DNA of 64,000 nucleotides from Brachycybe producta (taxonomy: Eukaryota; Arthropoda; Diplopoda; Playtdesmida; Andrognathidae): NCBI GenBank assembly GCA_036925085.1, contig JAUPFP010000044.1, positions 248,001 to 312,000 on the forward strand. The letters run 5' to 3'. Each line of letters starts with the position of its first letter. The stretch's first letter is position 1. Positions 31,049-43,171 of this stretch are shown here, one piece after another. The position numbers and the translations under genes were made by a program. Under the pieces are notes generated by a model, which saw only the letters and a program-made list of their open reading frames with translations, was not told the DNA's origin and ran no database searches.

Positions 31049-31350
31049 CAGGGCTCGGATTTTTATGCAATATCAGGCAAATGTTTCTCAATTTGTGGCC
31101 CTATTGACCCAATTTGTGGCTCATGTGGCTCGTAACTGCAATTATGTTTTCTCTAATCAAGAAAGGCTGGTTAAAGGCTGTAGATGTCTGGTTACAATCA
31201 GTTGTCAACTAAAATTTTAGCCTCTAACTAATTTTTGATTTAAAAAAATCATAATCATTGGGTTGATCTAAAAGTGTTACTTCACAAATGGCTATTGAGC
31301 CACAAATTGAACAACATTTGCTTTGTTATTGCATAAAAATCAGAGCCCTA
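31049..31350. mobile_element. Family K MITE, copy 1: hAT-type with exact 8-bp target duplication
   Basis: CAGGGCTCGGATTTTTATGC at left, GCATAAAAATCAGAGCCCTA at right, with GTTATTAC directly repeated at 31041-31048 and 31351-31358. Central GGCTGTAGATGTCTGGTTAC and TAGCCTCTAACTAATTT. Relatives: 60638-60992, 62925-63097, and fragments near 33590-33700. Confidence 0.88.
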
Positions 31351-31358
31351 GTTATTAC

Positions 31359-32610
31359 AAAATCTAGTTATCTAAAATCTATAGTCAGTGTACAGATTTC
31401 CTACCATAATATTGAAATCAGTCATTCTTCACACTTATCAGTCCATTTGAAGAATAATTGACTGATTTAGAGGACTTTTTCGTTAACATTGGAAATATAG
31501 GACCAGTTATTACAATAGCAAAAGGTTCTATTGTCTCTAAAGACTAATTGTCTACTCTACATATATATACAACAGCAGGTAATGCAGGTAACCATATATT
31601 CAGGTTCTATAATATGAGAACAAAGGTAATATAGGACCTAAATTCAAAGGTGTCCAATAATGAAGAAAAGCTACAATTGTGGAAGTACTGTAGATAAATA
31701 TATAGAAAGGTGAAAAGTCTGTCTTTTTTGTTGTCTTTTCTATCATAATAATAATTATTTGTTCTGAGCAGAACCGGAAATGGGGGATTTTTGTTGTTGT
31801 TAATGGTTCTATACTAGCGCCACCACCGCTTTTTTCTATGTATTTACTACATATATATATTAGCATGGTTGTAATAACTATAACTGGTTAGCAATTGTTT
31901 CTATCATTTTTTTGCTGTTGTTGTTGTAAAATGGACAGAAGAAATAGAGAAATAATGATTATTATTTAACAATAAATAACTACTGTGGGACATTCATTGC
32001 ATTTTTACTGTAGTGACCCTCCTACTCTCCATCCTTTTCTTCTTTTATAAATATGGTGTGAGAGAGATATATAATATATATGTAAGGGAGGGGGGTTGGG
32101 GGTGTGGATCATGAAATGGGAAGGTTAAAGGGGGTGGTGGGTGGAATAAAAAAAGGCCAATATTTATGTCATTTGATTTGTTTCACTGAACATTTTTTTT
32201 TGTTGACTTGAAACACTAAAAACTTGAAATCCCATTTGCTTTTCTGTTTTTGTCTTCGTTATCAATGGTTATGATGATGTGATCTAAATTATAGAAAGAA
32301 AAAAAATCTTCTATTTTGTAATGTCTGTGTTTGGAATAATGTGAATTTTACACTATACATTTTGTATGTAATGTAAATGGGCCTTTTAACGTTAATTGTT
32401 TGCTAATTGGGCCATTTGACGAGTATTAATGGATTATAATATAATATAGAATTTGGGATAATAATTCTATATTGATATCTCTCTTTATAAGGTTGGTTCA
32501 TTTCTTTCTATATTGTTTAAAATGAGCTATATAGCTTATATTATAGGGACCCATCATTTTATATATTAACTATATATTAAGATGGTTTAGAGGAACACCT
32601 TTGATTTTCG
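31359..32610. other. Gene-free region with a G-rich strip
   Basis: 32084-32143 has repeated G runs of 4-6 (possible quadruplex). No coding or element borders seen. Confidence 0.45.
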
Positions 32611-33130
32611 AAATTCGAAACTTAGAAACTAGAATTAGGGCAGCTCAATCACTTAAAGCTATTTTCATGTTTTTATTTTTCCAAAAAATGAACTCTTTTT
32701 ATAGATTAAAAATTAATAAATAATAATAATATCATTTGCTTAAAGTTGGGTCATTTTCAGATTCAGGCCCTCCGGAGGGCCTGAATCTGAAAATGACCCA
32801 ACTTTAAGTAAATTTGATTAATTATGTCTTTCAGATGCAAAATGAAGAGAAATTAGAAAGTGTTTTATAGAAACTAGAAGGGTAGCTCAATCACTTAAAA
32901 GATTGTTTTCATATTGATATCTTTTAAAATAAGCTTTTTTTATATAATGATTAATGAGTTTGAAAATGATCTAACTTTAAATTTTGTCTACAAAATGCTT
33001 TATTTTGAAAGATATCAATTAATATCTTTACGGTTAACGTGAAAATATCTTTAAGTGTTTAAACTATAGGCCTACCCTTCTAGTTTCTAAGACACTTTTC
33101 TAGTTTTGCTTCATTTTGCATCTGAAAAAC
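32610..33130. mobile_element. Two nested or adjacent family A copies around a perfect palindrome
   Basis: Family A ends at about 32622 (TTAGAAACTAGAATTAGGGC), about 32871 (AGAAACTAGAAGGGTAGCTC) and 33072 (TACCCTTCTAGTTTCTAAGA). Between the first two lies an exact 70-bp palindrome, 32739-32808. Confidence 0.75.
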
Positions 33131-33468
33131 ATAATTATCACAATTCGAGGTCTGTTTTGCACTTTAAAAAAAAAACACCACCTTATAACAAGGTGGAGAA
33201 TCGAATTTTTAAATCATATTTCTTAAAATTCTTGTAGCAATTTTGAGCTTCATGTATAAAGATATATAGTTAAAGTTAAAGTTCATCAACTTTTTATAGA
33301 AAATTTCATGTAAAAGATGTTAATGAGGTTTTTAGCACTATAGCTTTACATTTATCTTACAATTTTAGCAATCTTTTAATAATACAATCCATAACACTAA
33401 ACAATGAGATCAAAAAGAGTATTGTATAATTTTAAAGTTTTAAAACTAATTAATAAGGCAAAACAAAT

Positions 33469-33581
33469 TATGCTTTTCTTAATCAAAGCTTAGAAGCTTA
33501 ATATACAGACTTAATATAGATCTATATTAAGTCTGTTTATTAAGCCTCTAAGCAGCCCTCTTTGATTAAGAAAAGCATAAT
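33469..33581. mobile_element. Hairpin element around AGATCT
   Basis: TGCTTTTCTTAATCAAAG ... CAGACTTAATATAGATCTAT pairs with ATTAAGTCTG ... CTTTGATTAAGAAAAGCA. About 113 bp. The right flank (TAGCCTCTAACCAGCC at 33657) resembles the middle of family K. Confidence 0.65.
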
Positions 33582-35533
33582 TCTTTATTAGAGGCTATAA
33601 CTATTTATTACTCAGCTCATTATGTACAACAGAATTATAGTTTTAAAGGTTAACTTTAGCCTCTAACCAGCCTCTTTGATTGCGCAAGAAAGCATAATTC
33701 TTTTTTGCCTTATATTGTACTAATTAAAAAAGGAAATTTGAGTAACATTTTGGCACTATATGATATTTTTTTGGCCCACCTCATTATAATACTTACAAGT
33801 AAATGGAGTGAATCTGTGATGTTGATTTTGAAGCAGAATTTCTTCATTTTTGTGATTTCTAATAATTGAAGAACAATTTTCGATCATTCAATTTTTTGTT
33901 GATCTAAAATACCATAAAAATATTGAAAAATAAAGGTAAATTTTAAAAATTTATAAATGTAAGATGGAGTAAAACATCCTCTTGACACTATATTCTATAT
34001 GAGAACCACAATGCTTTCTAACAAAATATTTTATATGCTTTAAAATATATATCCGTCTTGCGTTTTTTTTTGAGACAGGGGTATTCAACATATACTTTTT
34101 ATATAAAAAAAATTTTATATAAAAATACGTATATATCAAAGAGCTATTACGCAGGAAGAAACTATGCAATGTAGTAAATAATAATAATAATAATAATAAT
34201 AACGAACAACCGCAACAAAAAAATAGGATGGTATTTTTTTTTTTTTTTACATATTTTGACGAAAATTCGCTTCATTCTGATGCGTTCCTGCCCTGTAATA
34301 TTCTGAAGTACCGAAGCAGCCTAGGCCTTTTTTTGTTGTTGTTATTGTTGCAATGATAAAAAAACCCTCAAAATGCCTCAAGATATAATGCTATCAGGCA
34401 TTGTTTTATATTAGCCCTCTATAATCTTATATGAGATGTGTGTGTTTAGGCTAAAAATGAACAACAAAAAACATCTGTGGTTGGTTTTCTAGTCTCTTTA
34501 TATTAAAAAACAGAAAATTGAGAGCTCTGCAAAAGCATAGTTTCCACTTATACTTAAGTGTCTGTATACGTGTGTCTGTAAACATTTTAATGAAAATATA
34601 CTTAAGAGTCTAGATACAATGTATTCAATGATTTCTGTATTTTCAGTTATAAACAATTGCATATTTTAGTGTGTCGGCTTTTAAAGCGGCAATCCACATT
34701 GACCATATATTTAAAGGAAGATTCACTGCCATATTGTGTCCTTGAATTAATTGTAATTTTGTCAATCATGATAATATTACTCTTGCAAGACTTAAAAGTG
34801 GTTTATTGCCACCTGGTCTTACAGAAAACGCTGTTCTTCGTTTTTGTTGTTGCAAGAAACTGTGCAAGATTCACAGCAATCTTGCGAGATGTTTGCTTTA
34901 AAGGCTATTTTCAAAAATATAATCGGTATGATGCAATACCTAGTATAGTCGTTTAACATTGTATGTGATGGGGTTTTGTTTACATTCTTCTGTTTCGCAC
35001 ACAATTATTTTTGAAACGTATAATTTAAAGTGTAAAGCCTATAGTGGATATAGCCTTCGATACAAAATCACGCGAGCATGTTTTGGGGCTGTCTAGCAAT
35101 TGTCGCGATACAGTTGTAAGAATTTGTATCTATAGACGGAATTTATACATTATCACCATTCCATAAATAATATCTGTTGCGCAAAATGTTTGCCATTTAG
35201 TTTAAGATACAAAAGACACGGGAAGTTTGTCTTGCAACAATCTCTAGATTTCGGAACATTTTCTCTGTATAAAGTCTATATATAGCGACTTTTATCTCGA
35301 CAGTTTCTATATATACAAGACCAGATACTAGTGTTTTACGACTTTGTATCCAAATGTATCCAAGCTTTTAAGGCTTCGGAAGTATATACTTGGAAAATCT
35401 AAGCACTGAAATATACTGTCCATCCACTGATAAATTTGCAAAACCATAGTTATGATTGTTTCTATATATAAAAAAAACGATTGAAAATAGCCTATACATG
35501 TTCATTTTCATAGACAATGCGATTTCTATAAAC
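33582..35533. other. Gene-free AT-rich region
   Basis: ATA/AAT microsatellite at 34176-34201; otherwise no element ends, splice-supported frames or RNA gene signatures noticed. Confidence 0.45.
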
Positions 35534-35950
35534 TGGAGGTGAGGCGAATCCTAAATTTTCTCGAATCCGAATTTATAAAAGGTTCTCTCATCTCTGGAAT
35601 CCTTCATATAAGAATCCTATTTTATTCATTAAGAAGATATAAATAAATGAAATAATATTAAATTATTAATAATAAAAAACACAGTGTGGCTTCCCTCAGG
35701 GTCGCCACAAGGTGATCCATGGGTGACCCGGGTCCGACCACCAAAATTGCAACAATCGCCGGTTTTTTTGTGTTAGTGAACGCTTCTATTGGACATCAAT
35801 GAAGTTAAAACTAATTTTACCAACGTTTTTAACAGTTTTTTTTTAGGTTAGGATTCGAAAGATTCGAAAGACGAAAAAAAGCGCGAAGATTCGAGTTTTC
35901 GAATCTCGAATATTTTTCAAGATTCGTGGGATTCGAATGTCCCATCCCTA
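35534..35950 (+). mobile_element. Family C MITE, copy 3
   Basis: TGGAGGTGAGGCGAATCC to ATTCGAATGTCCCATCCCTA. Flanks TCTATAAAC and CTATATAAAC are similar but not identical, so the target duplication is uncertain. Internal AGGGTCGCCACAAGG as in copies 1 and 2. Confidence 0.78.
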
Positions 35951-37507
35951 CTATATAAACGATTAAGTGTAAATCTCAAAACTTTTCATGTAGTAGTAAA
36001 ACATTGAAAGTTATTTCTCATAAAATTATTTTTCTTTGTTCTAGTTTTATAAGGAAGATTTTAAATTACGAAAACCTTATTTTACTGATGTTTTTTTTAT
36101 ATAAAATAAGTTTTGAAACAACATATAAGAATTTTGTAATTGTACTTAACTAACATATAACTAGATTGTTAGTGGTGAGCGAGTTTGAAGCCTATAAGCG
36201 TTGATTTTCTCAAGGGGCCTGCATGGTAGGGATAACCATACTTTGATGAGAATATAATACTATAAACTTTGAATTTGACCTCTTGATATTCGGACGTCTG
36301 TAGCATTGGTTTAATAATAGTCGGTGGTGCATTGTGACTGGCGCCATCGTTTTTATTCAATCATTATCATTATAAAAAAAAGTAAGATTCTCTCTGGAAC
36401 ACTCCCAAAGGAAGAGGGCATGAGCCTATGTATTGTAGGCATACACAGTATACAGGGTGGACAAAAATGATTTGTTATAAGTTCTACTGCAAAACAATGT
36501 ATTACATCTATCTAATAACTAGAGTTGGAACGAATCCTAAATTTTCTCGAATCCGAATCCTAAAAGGTTCTCAAATTCCTCGAATCTACCCTTGCATTGT
36601 TACAGGTTTACCTCATGGTGTGAACCAGGTTTTAGTTCGAGTGTTATGTGATGACTTTTGATTGGTAGATTGCAATTAGTTAAGAGTTATAGCTTGCTTT
36701 GCAGACAATTGGAACTAATAGAGTCTAAGTTGTAAAAACTTACTGCACTACATCATTATAGCATTTTGAATTTTAATTTTAATTTGAAAAATTACTCTGC
36801 AAGCAACCAAGAAAGTCTGTAGCAGAGGGACAAAAATTCAATTACAACATGTGAAATGCATTGTCAAAACTTAAAAATATAACAGAATAACAATTGCAAT
36901 GTGTTCTGGTGCACCTAAAATAATATTTGCATTGTCAGAAAATTAAGCAATCCATAATACAAGTTCATTCTGCACAGGGGTGCCCACAAGGGGGAATAGT
37001 CTGGTGAGCAACTCGCCATTTGCCTTTTTTTGGGGGGGATTGAAATAATGTATTAAAATATTTTTATAATAATTAGAATGGGCGAATAATCCAAATTTAT
37101 TATTTCATTATTTAATTTATATAAAAGAAAGTAGTGATTCAGCTATAAGTCATGTTATAAGTGCTGGGTTTTTATGGCTCGCTACGCTCGCTGGAATTAA
37201 TAGCAAGAGTATACTATAAAATATACTATAAAATAATTGCTCGCTCGCTACGCTTGCGAAATAGTGAGAATGTTCATGTACACCAAAGTTTAAAGATTTG
37301 GTTTCAAATATCTTATGGCTATTTGAAACTCATTCACAAAACATTTATGCAAACAATGTAAATTTTGATCATTATAAAACTGATGAAAATTATATATTGA
37401 AGTTATAAAAAACGCTTTCAGCATTTGGGGGGGGGGCACCCCTGACTCTGCACATGTGCAGTTGAGAGCACTATACCTTGCCTGTGTGCTTACGTAGCCT
37501 TACTGCT
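35951..37507. other. Gene-free; family C end fragment at 36530
   Basis: TAGAGTTGGAACGAATCC starts a truncated C copy (to about 36592). 37170-37260 carries GCTCGCTACGCTCGCTGG and GCTCGCTCGCTACGCTTGCG, GC-rich words out of keeping with surroundings; a related GAGCGCAGCGAGC is at 60280. Confidence 0.5.
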
Positions 37508-37516
37508 TGTATTACT

Positions 37517-38114
37517 GGGTCAGGATAAAAAGATGAACGAATGAACGGGATGAATGGGATGAACATTGGGGTAACTCTAAAACCCGACACAGAATGCATA
37601 TAGAATAAGATGAACACTATATCATGGATGAACACACATTTTAAAGGGATGAACAGAGAAATAAAAGGATGAACAGAAAAATAAAAGGATGAACAGAAAA
37701 ATAAAAGGATGAACAGAAAAATAAAAGGATAAACATTCTTTAAAGGGATGAACATGGTTTTAAGGGGGATGAACATGGTTTTAGGTTAGGTTAGGTTTGG
37801 TTAGGTAACCGAACCTAACCTAACCGAACCAAACCTAACCTAACCTAACCTAACCTAACCCCATAAAGCCATGTTCATCCCCCCTAAAACCATGTTCATC
37901 CCCCCTAAAACCATGTTCAGCCCCCTTAAACCCATGTTCATTCCTTTAAAGTATGTTCATCCTTTTATTTCTCTCTGTTCATCTTTTTAAAAAGGGTTCA
38001 TTAATTAAAATATAGTGTTCATCTAATTCTATATGTATTTTGTGTCGGGTTTTAGAGTTACCCCAATGTTCATCCCGTTCATTCTTTCATTCGTTCATCT
38101 TTTTATCCTGACCC
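37517..38114. mobile_element. Mutator-like fold-back transposon, 598 bp, exact 9-bp target duplication, telomere-like core
   Basis: TGTATTACT is directly repeated at 37508-37516 and 38115-38123. The element opens GGGTCAGGATAAAAAGATGA and closes TCATCTTTTTATCCTGACCC; the arms are near-complete inverted copies of about 260 bp and include GGGGTAACTCTAAAACCCGA / TCGGGTTTTAGAGTTACCCC. The left arm holds a 20-bp tandem unit (AAATAAAAGGATGAACAGAA, about 4 copies, 37658-37735). The core 37781-37861 is GGTTAGGTTAGG... turning into CCTAACCTAACC. Long arms and 9-bp duplications fit MULE or Foldback-type transposons; no transposase inside. Confidence 0.88.
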
Positions 38115-38830
38115 TGTATTACTTTATAATGTTGAACTATAAGGCTATTAATTTCAACAGTTGTTAACAAGACATTTTGGCTACCCTGTATATAAAAGTA
38201 TAGAAGACACACTTTTCAAACATCAGACAGACAGACAGACAAAATAGCATAAAGTACAACATGAAATCAAGGTGGACACAACTATGTGGTTAAAATGTGG
38301 CTAACCGATGGTCACTTCACTTTTTTTTTTTTCAGTCGCATTCCACCCAAATTTCGGAGGGTTTTTGCTTTTTCATATAATAATAATAATATTACTGATA
38401 CAAAAAGGAACAATTTTCTTTATTCTTCCCTCCCCCCCCCCTCTCTCTCTCTTTCCAATCTTATGGATAACATTTTTACCCTCCTCATAATTTTGTTTTT
38501 ATCCCCTCTTTGTTTTTTTCTTTATAAGTTGAATCTCATGATGGAAGGAAGGTCTTTATATTATAAGTAGACCTCTATATAGTAGTAAATATACTGACCA
38601 TCATGACTAGTCTAGCTCTGACCATATACTAAGTTCTCCATCTTTTTTGTTCTTCTAGTCTCTTCTGTCAATGTTATAGTGTGTTGAAACCCCATAGCAT
38701 CTGGCTGTAATCAAACATAATAAGCTACTGAGATCAACCTTATAATTTTCTCTTTCTCTCTCTCTCTCTCCCCACCATTTTTCAGTCTATATCCCACCGT
38801 CGCGCCGCCATTTCTATTATATTTCTCTAT

Positions 38831-38839
<9 letters not shown>

Positions 38840-38862
<23 letters not shown>
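38840..38862. repeat. TA microsatellite
   Basis: (TA)n within a region (38270-39110) also rich in CT and C runs. No gene recognised there despite locally higher GC. Confidence 0.8.
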
Positions 38863-38866
<4 letters not shown>

Positions 38867-39267
38867 GGAGGGAGTGGGGTTGTGGGAGGTCACCTCCATT
38901 TTTTTGTTTGTGAGGCACCATGCCAATTTCAAAGACATACACTAATGTAACATAGGACCTATATATTGGAGTCGCAAACCCCCATTATTATTAATATCCC
39001 TCCCTTCTTTTTTTTTTCTATTTCTCATTCCATATATGCAACATCCTCCTTCTCCTCCCCCCCCCCCATTATCTAACCTATGTTGTTATTGTGAATTTCT
39101 TTTTCCTCTTTATTTTTGTGTGTAGGCCTATAAGGGGGTGCATTATGGGCCATATTTATCATTATTATCATTATAGACTTCTTCTCAAGTTCTTCTTCAA
39201 ATTTTAGAGAAAAAGAGTAACACAAATTTTTTTCAATCTTACAAATGAAGTTTACAAATTTACAATA

Positions 39268-39457
39268 TAAGGCCTTGTTTCCACTGAGGTGAAAATTTGA
39301 ATTTTTTGAAAATTTTTAACTGGTGTGAAAAATAGAACAAACATTGACCTCCGCCCAATTCACTATCATATAGACAAAGACCACGTTTGTTCAATTTTTC
39401 ACCAGTTGAAACTTCCAAAATGTTCAAATTTTCACCTCAGTGGAAACAAGGCCTTAT
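39268..39457. mobile_element. Family E stem-loop MITE, copy 1
   Basis: TAAGGCCTTGTTTCCACTGA and TCAGTGGAAACAAGGCCTTA are exact inverted ends; inner arms GGTGAAAATTTGAA / TTCAAATTTTCACC, and CCACGTTTGTTC near the centre. Copies: 42985-43171 and 63498-63677. Confidence 0.88.
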
Positions 39458-39465
39458 ACCATATT

Positions 39466-39780
39466 TTACCTATAGTACACACCTGATAGTTTAACTGCAT
39501 TTAAATAATAAACGTGTTCTACAGAGCCCTGTGAAGGACAAACAAACAATATGTTGAATTCAATTTAATTCAGTTAATAATCTGAAAATATTGAGTTAAT
39601 TAACTTAAATATAATCATATAAACTATTAACAAAATATTGATTTAGTATTTCAATTTTAAAATATTAATAATAAAGTCAATTTTTATTTGGGTTCATGTC
39701 CTTAACTGGATTCAGTATAATTCACCTAAAGACATTTAATTTTAATTCAAATTTAACTCATGTGTGTGTACAAGGTAATA
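39466..39780 (+). mobile_element. Family B MITE, copy 4
   Basis: TACCTATAGTACACACCTGA to TGTGTGTACAAGGTAATA; same orientation as copy 1. It starts only about 9 bp after the family E copy. Confidence 0.85.
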
Positions 39781-39789
39781 TAAGACTCT

Positions 39790-40045
39790 TGGCACACAGG
39801 CGACTTTTTTTTTAAAACTTATTGACGACAAAAAGAATTCAAAGATTGCGGGCGTGTCGCCACAATTTTATGAAAAGACGACACCAAACTTGGCACACAG
39901 GAGACTTTTAACTGTGTATCAAAATTGGGTGTATTTCCATAGAAAATACATTGATACGACAGTTCAGCAACGTTTCTACTTCATTTTGTCGCAAAAAAAA
40001 ATTGTCTTTTAAAAGTCTTCTGTGTGTTTCAACCCTTAATAGAGA
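39790..40045. mobile_element. Family H-like element, copy 1
   Basis: TTGGCACACAGGCGACTTTT at left; a second internal end GGCACACAGGAGACTTTTAA at about 39892; CCATAGAAAATACATTGA and AAAGTCTTCTGTGTG at right. Relatives at 49600-49790, 56140-56312 and 56440-56586 share the CACTTTT..CATAGAAAATA..AAAGTG plan. Confidence 0.6.
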
Positions 40046-41261
40046 CTTGAGAAATTGATTATTTTCTCATGCAAATTAATAATAAATAGGTTTATTTTTC
40101 CCTTTGCAAGAATGATTACGTGGATAAACAAATTGTTTAGTATAGAATATATTACATTGTATAGGCCTATCTATATATACATTCATACATGTGCGTCAAC
40201 TGTATTATTTATATTGGTCTACCTAACAATTGTACATTATCTATAGTGTGGCCGCCATATTGTTTTTAGTTGAAATTGATACATCAAAATAGATGACGAA
40301 ATTAAGATCATTATTTAAAAAGAAAATGATCTAGATATACAAATGCAATACAGACAGCGACATCTATAGGTTATATGTTGCAACATACTTTTGTTTCTAT
40401 ATACAGTATATATATAGAAATATAGAATAGATAATTGGCATTATCCCATCAATAAATTATACATATTATAATGATGTTTGTGCATAAATATGGTTTCATT
40501 CTGTCAAGAAACCCACGGACAATTAATTTATGCAAGATTTGTTGTTGTTGTTGTTTATTAGAATATAATATAAACATCCTTCATATTATTAACTAAATCG
40601 TTAGTTGTAAATATAGGCCTATACCTGGAAATAAATGTTTCTCTTGCCATTGTTCACTTTATATATTTGATGAGATTTTTCAATGTATAGACTCATTAGG
40701 CCTTTTATATATAAAGTAAAAACAATAGACTTAAAAACAATGGGGCGTGTTCACACTGCGGAGAAACTTTAAGGGGTTGGGGTGGTGGAGAGAAAAAAAG
40801 ACCATAGTTTAAATTGCCATAATGTTACATTGTATAAAACAAAAGTAAATTCACAATAATTAGACTATTTTACATGTAATATCTTTGTAGGAAATTAGTG
40901 TATTTTCTCATATCAACTCAACACTAATGTTTCTGTTTTATCATTTTTGTCATACCTCAGTCATAAATTATTATAAAACAATTATATACTGTTAGCCTGT
41001 TAGGTATAGATTCAAGCAACACGGCCTTCCCCTCCCCATCTATATACCTATATATACGACTCACATCTTTTGATATGGTTGCGCTGAAGAAGCGCCAAAT
41101 TGACTTAAAGGTCAATTGGAATAAGCGCCAATTGGACCAACAAACGCCAAACTGAATTAAAGCCAAAAATTTGGCAGTCAGTCAGTTTGGTATTTCATTA
41201 AGTTAGCGTTTGTTCACAACATCTAAAGAACCTTATTAAATTTGGTCTTTGTCTCATGCAT
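40046..41261. other. Gene-free AT-rich region
   Basis: TAGGCCTA words at 40162 and 40614; TA runs. Near 41080-41160 a run of GCGCCAA/TTGGCG words (GCGCCAAATTGACTTAAAGG, CGCCAATTGG) suggests an unclassified repeat. Confidence 0.45.
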
Positions 41262-41686
41262 TAAACCCCGTTTTCACGATGATAGTTTACACGATAGTTG
41301 CTGTCATGAGAGCAACTATCACGAGAACTATCATCGTGAAAACCACATGCTAGTCACTATCACACTGTTGCGATAGCATTATCAGTCACACTATATTTCG
41401 TTTGACTATAGATAGTTGATAGTACTGTCGCGATAGTAATAGTTGTTGTGTGACCGCTTGTAGGGAAATATCCACTTTGTAGGGAAATCTATCTTCTGTA
41501 GGGAGAGAGAGGCAACACTGTTGTTGACTGAATGGTATGCTGTGAAGTAGACGTCACACTGTCATGTGACAGAACTATCACGGTTACTTCAACACGTATA
41601 GACAGTTTCTATCGTGAGAGTGAACTAGCGCAACTTTCATGACAGATACTCTCACGATAGAACTATCGCCGTGAAAACGAGGCTTA
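41262..41686 (-). mobile_element. Family D MITE, copy 2
   Basis: TAAACCCCGTTTTCACGATG to CGTGAAAACGAGGCTTA; reverse orientation relative to copy 1. Unlike the other two copies, it is not attached to the 17898-18306 type sequence. Confidence 0.85.
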
Positions 41687-42204
41687 AGGTCTATAAATAT
41701 GCCCTATATATATGTCATATATATATAGACATATTGACCTAAGTTAATTTTCTCAGTCCATTATATAATATGCTGTTGGCAAAGTGGTAATGTTGATAAT
41801 ATTGTTATCATTGATATTTAAGGGTGGTAAAGAGAATCGATAATTTGTGTTAAATTATTTGAAAGTTTTGTATTTTTTGTATAAATTCATGTAAATTAAA
41901 ATTAGGTCTGTGTATTATTAAGTCCTTTTATATAAAACAATGTTGTGGTTTTTCAACAATGTGAAATATTTCCAAAGTATATTATGAATTTATTATATTA
42001 TATAGGCCTAAATATATACTGTAGCTCTATAGGCCTAATATTATACATGTAGAAATAGACTTAATTAGATCTACCTGTGTATTGTAAATTACAGCTTTCA
42101 GTCGAAATGAGGTAATATGGACTAGATCTAATTACATTCCAAGTAGCACAACATGCTGGCCCAATGTGTACGAAATTGTGTTCGCAAAACAGTGGCAGTT
42201 AGTG

Positions 42205-42365
42205 ACATTCTTTTGGCCCAGCACTTGGCCCATTTAATGTTGGCTGAATGTTGAAGAAATACATATTACCCAACAATGGCCCACTTTTGGTCCGAAATCA
42301 TTGGGCCATCGAGTTCTACAACCAATGGTTTGGCATTATTATGGTTACTTGCTGGCGTGCTGCCT
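42205..42365 (+). repeat. Family G element, copy 2
   Basis: GCACTTGGCCCATTTAATGTTGG-type start, GGCCCACTTTTGG, CATTGGGCCATCGAG, CTGGCGTGCTGCC. A shortened version of 18372-18620. Confidence 0.6.
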
Positions 42366-42984
42366 GAGTCACACATTCCATTTTGAATATTTTATTTTTC
42401 AAATCATTATTTTACAAAAGTCATGTTTGCAATATTTCATGCAAAAAATAAGAATGATATTGCTTTAAATTTTACACAATTTTCTTGCTAAAAATGAAAG
42501 TTCTTGGCTCTGTTTCTGCAAGTCAAGTTTGTAAAAAAAACCACTGCGAATTTTTCAAGAATAATTCTTCAGTTTATTCAAAGACACAATGAATCTTGCT
42601 GTAAATATCGCTAATGTGATCTCAGCTTTACTTGTGAAGCGGACCAAAACATATAAAATCGTCTATAAAATGGCTAAATTTAACCAAAAAAAAAAGGGTC
42701 TGTCTACATTAAAAATCAAATTTATACACAGCTGTAGCTAACCTAATATAATACTGAGCAATTTAGGGCTAAGAGAACTAGGCCCTACTATTGGTCCATT
42801 TTGATATGAAAAAGGGGCCCAATAAATATTCTATATTTTTTAGTGAGAAAATGATTAAAAAAAAAACTACGTTCAATTATTAATTATAGATGTAATTTAC
42901 AGAGTTACAAATTATTCAAAATAACTGTATATACAGCTATGAAAAAATAAATAGCAACCAAAATACAATTCTAAAGAGATCCAC

Positions 42985-43171
42985 TTAGGCCTTGTTTCCA
43001 CTGAGGTGAAAATTTGAATTTTTTTGAAAATTTCAACTGGCGAAAAATAGAAGAAACGTGGTCCTCGCCCATTCACTATCATATATAGGCAAAGGCCACG
43101 TTTGTTCAATTTTTCACCAGTTAAAAATTTCAAAAAAGTTCAAATTTTCGCCCCAATGGAAACAAGGCCTC
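42985..43171. mobile_element. Family E stem-loop MITE, copy 2
   Basis: TTAGGCCTTGTTTCCACTGA at left, CCAATGGAAACAAGGCCTCA at right. Confidence 0.86.

Noticed and set aside
37471-37776. Phe/Pro-rich minus-strand open frame of 101 codons
   Set aside because: It lies inside the inverted-repeat transposon and is made by the GGATGAACAGAAA tandem unit; no start context, splice sites or protein family.
37781-37861. A true chromosome end or telomere fusion point
   Set aside because: The array is only about 80 bp, sits symmetrically inside an element with exact 9-bp target duplications, and unique sequence continues on both sides.
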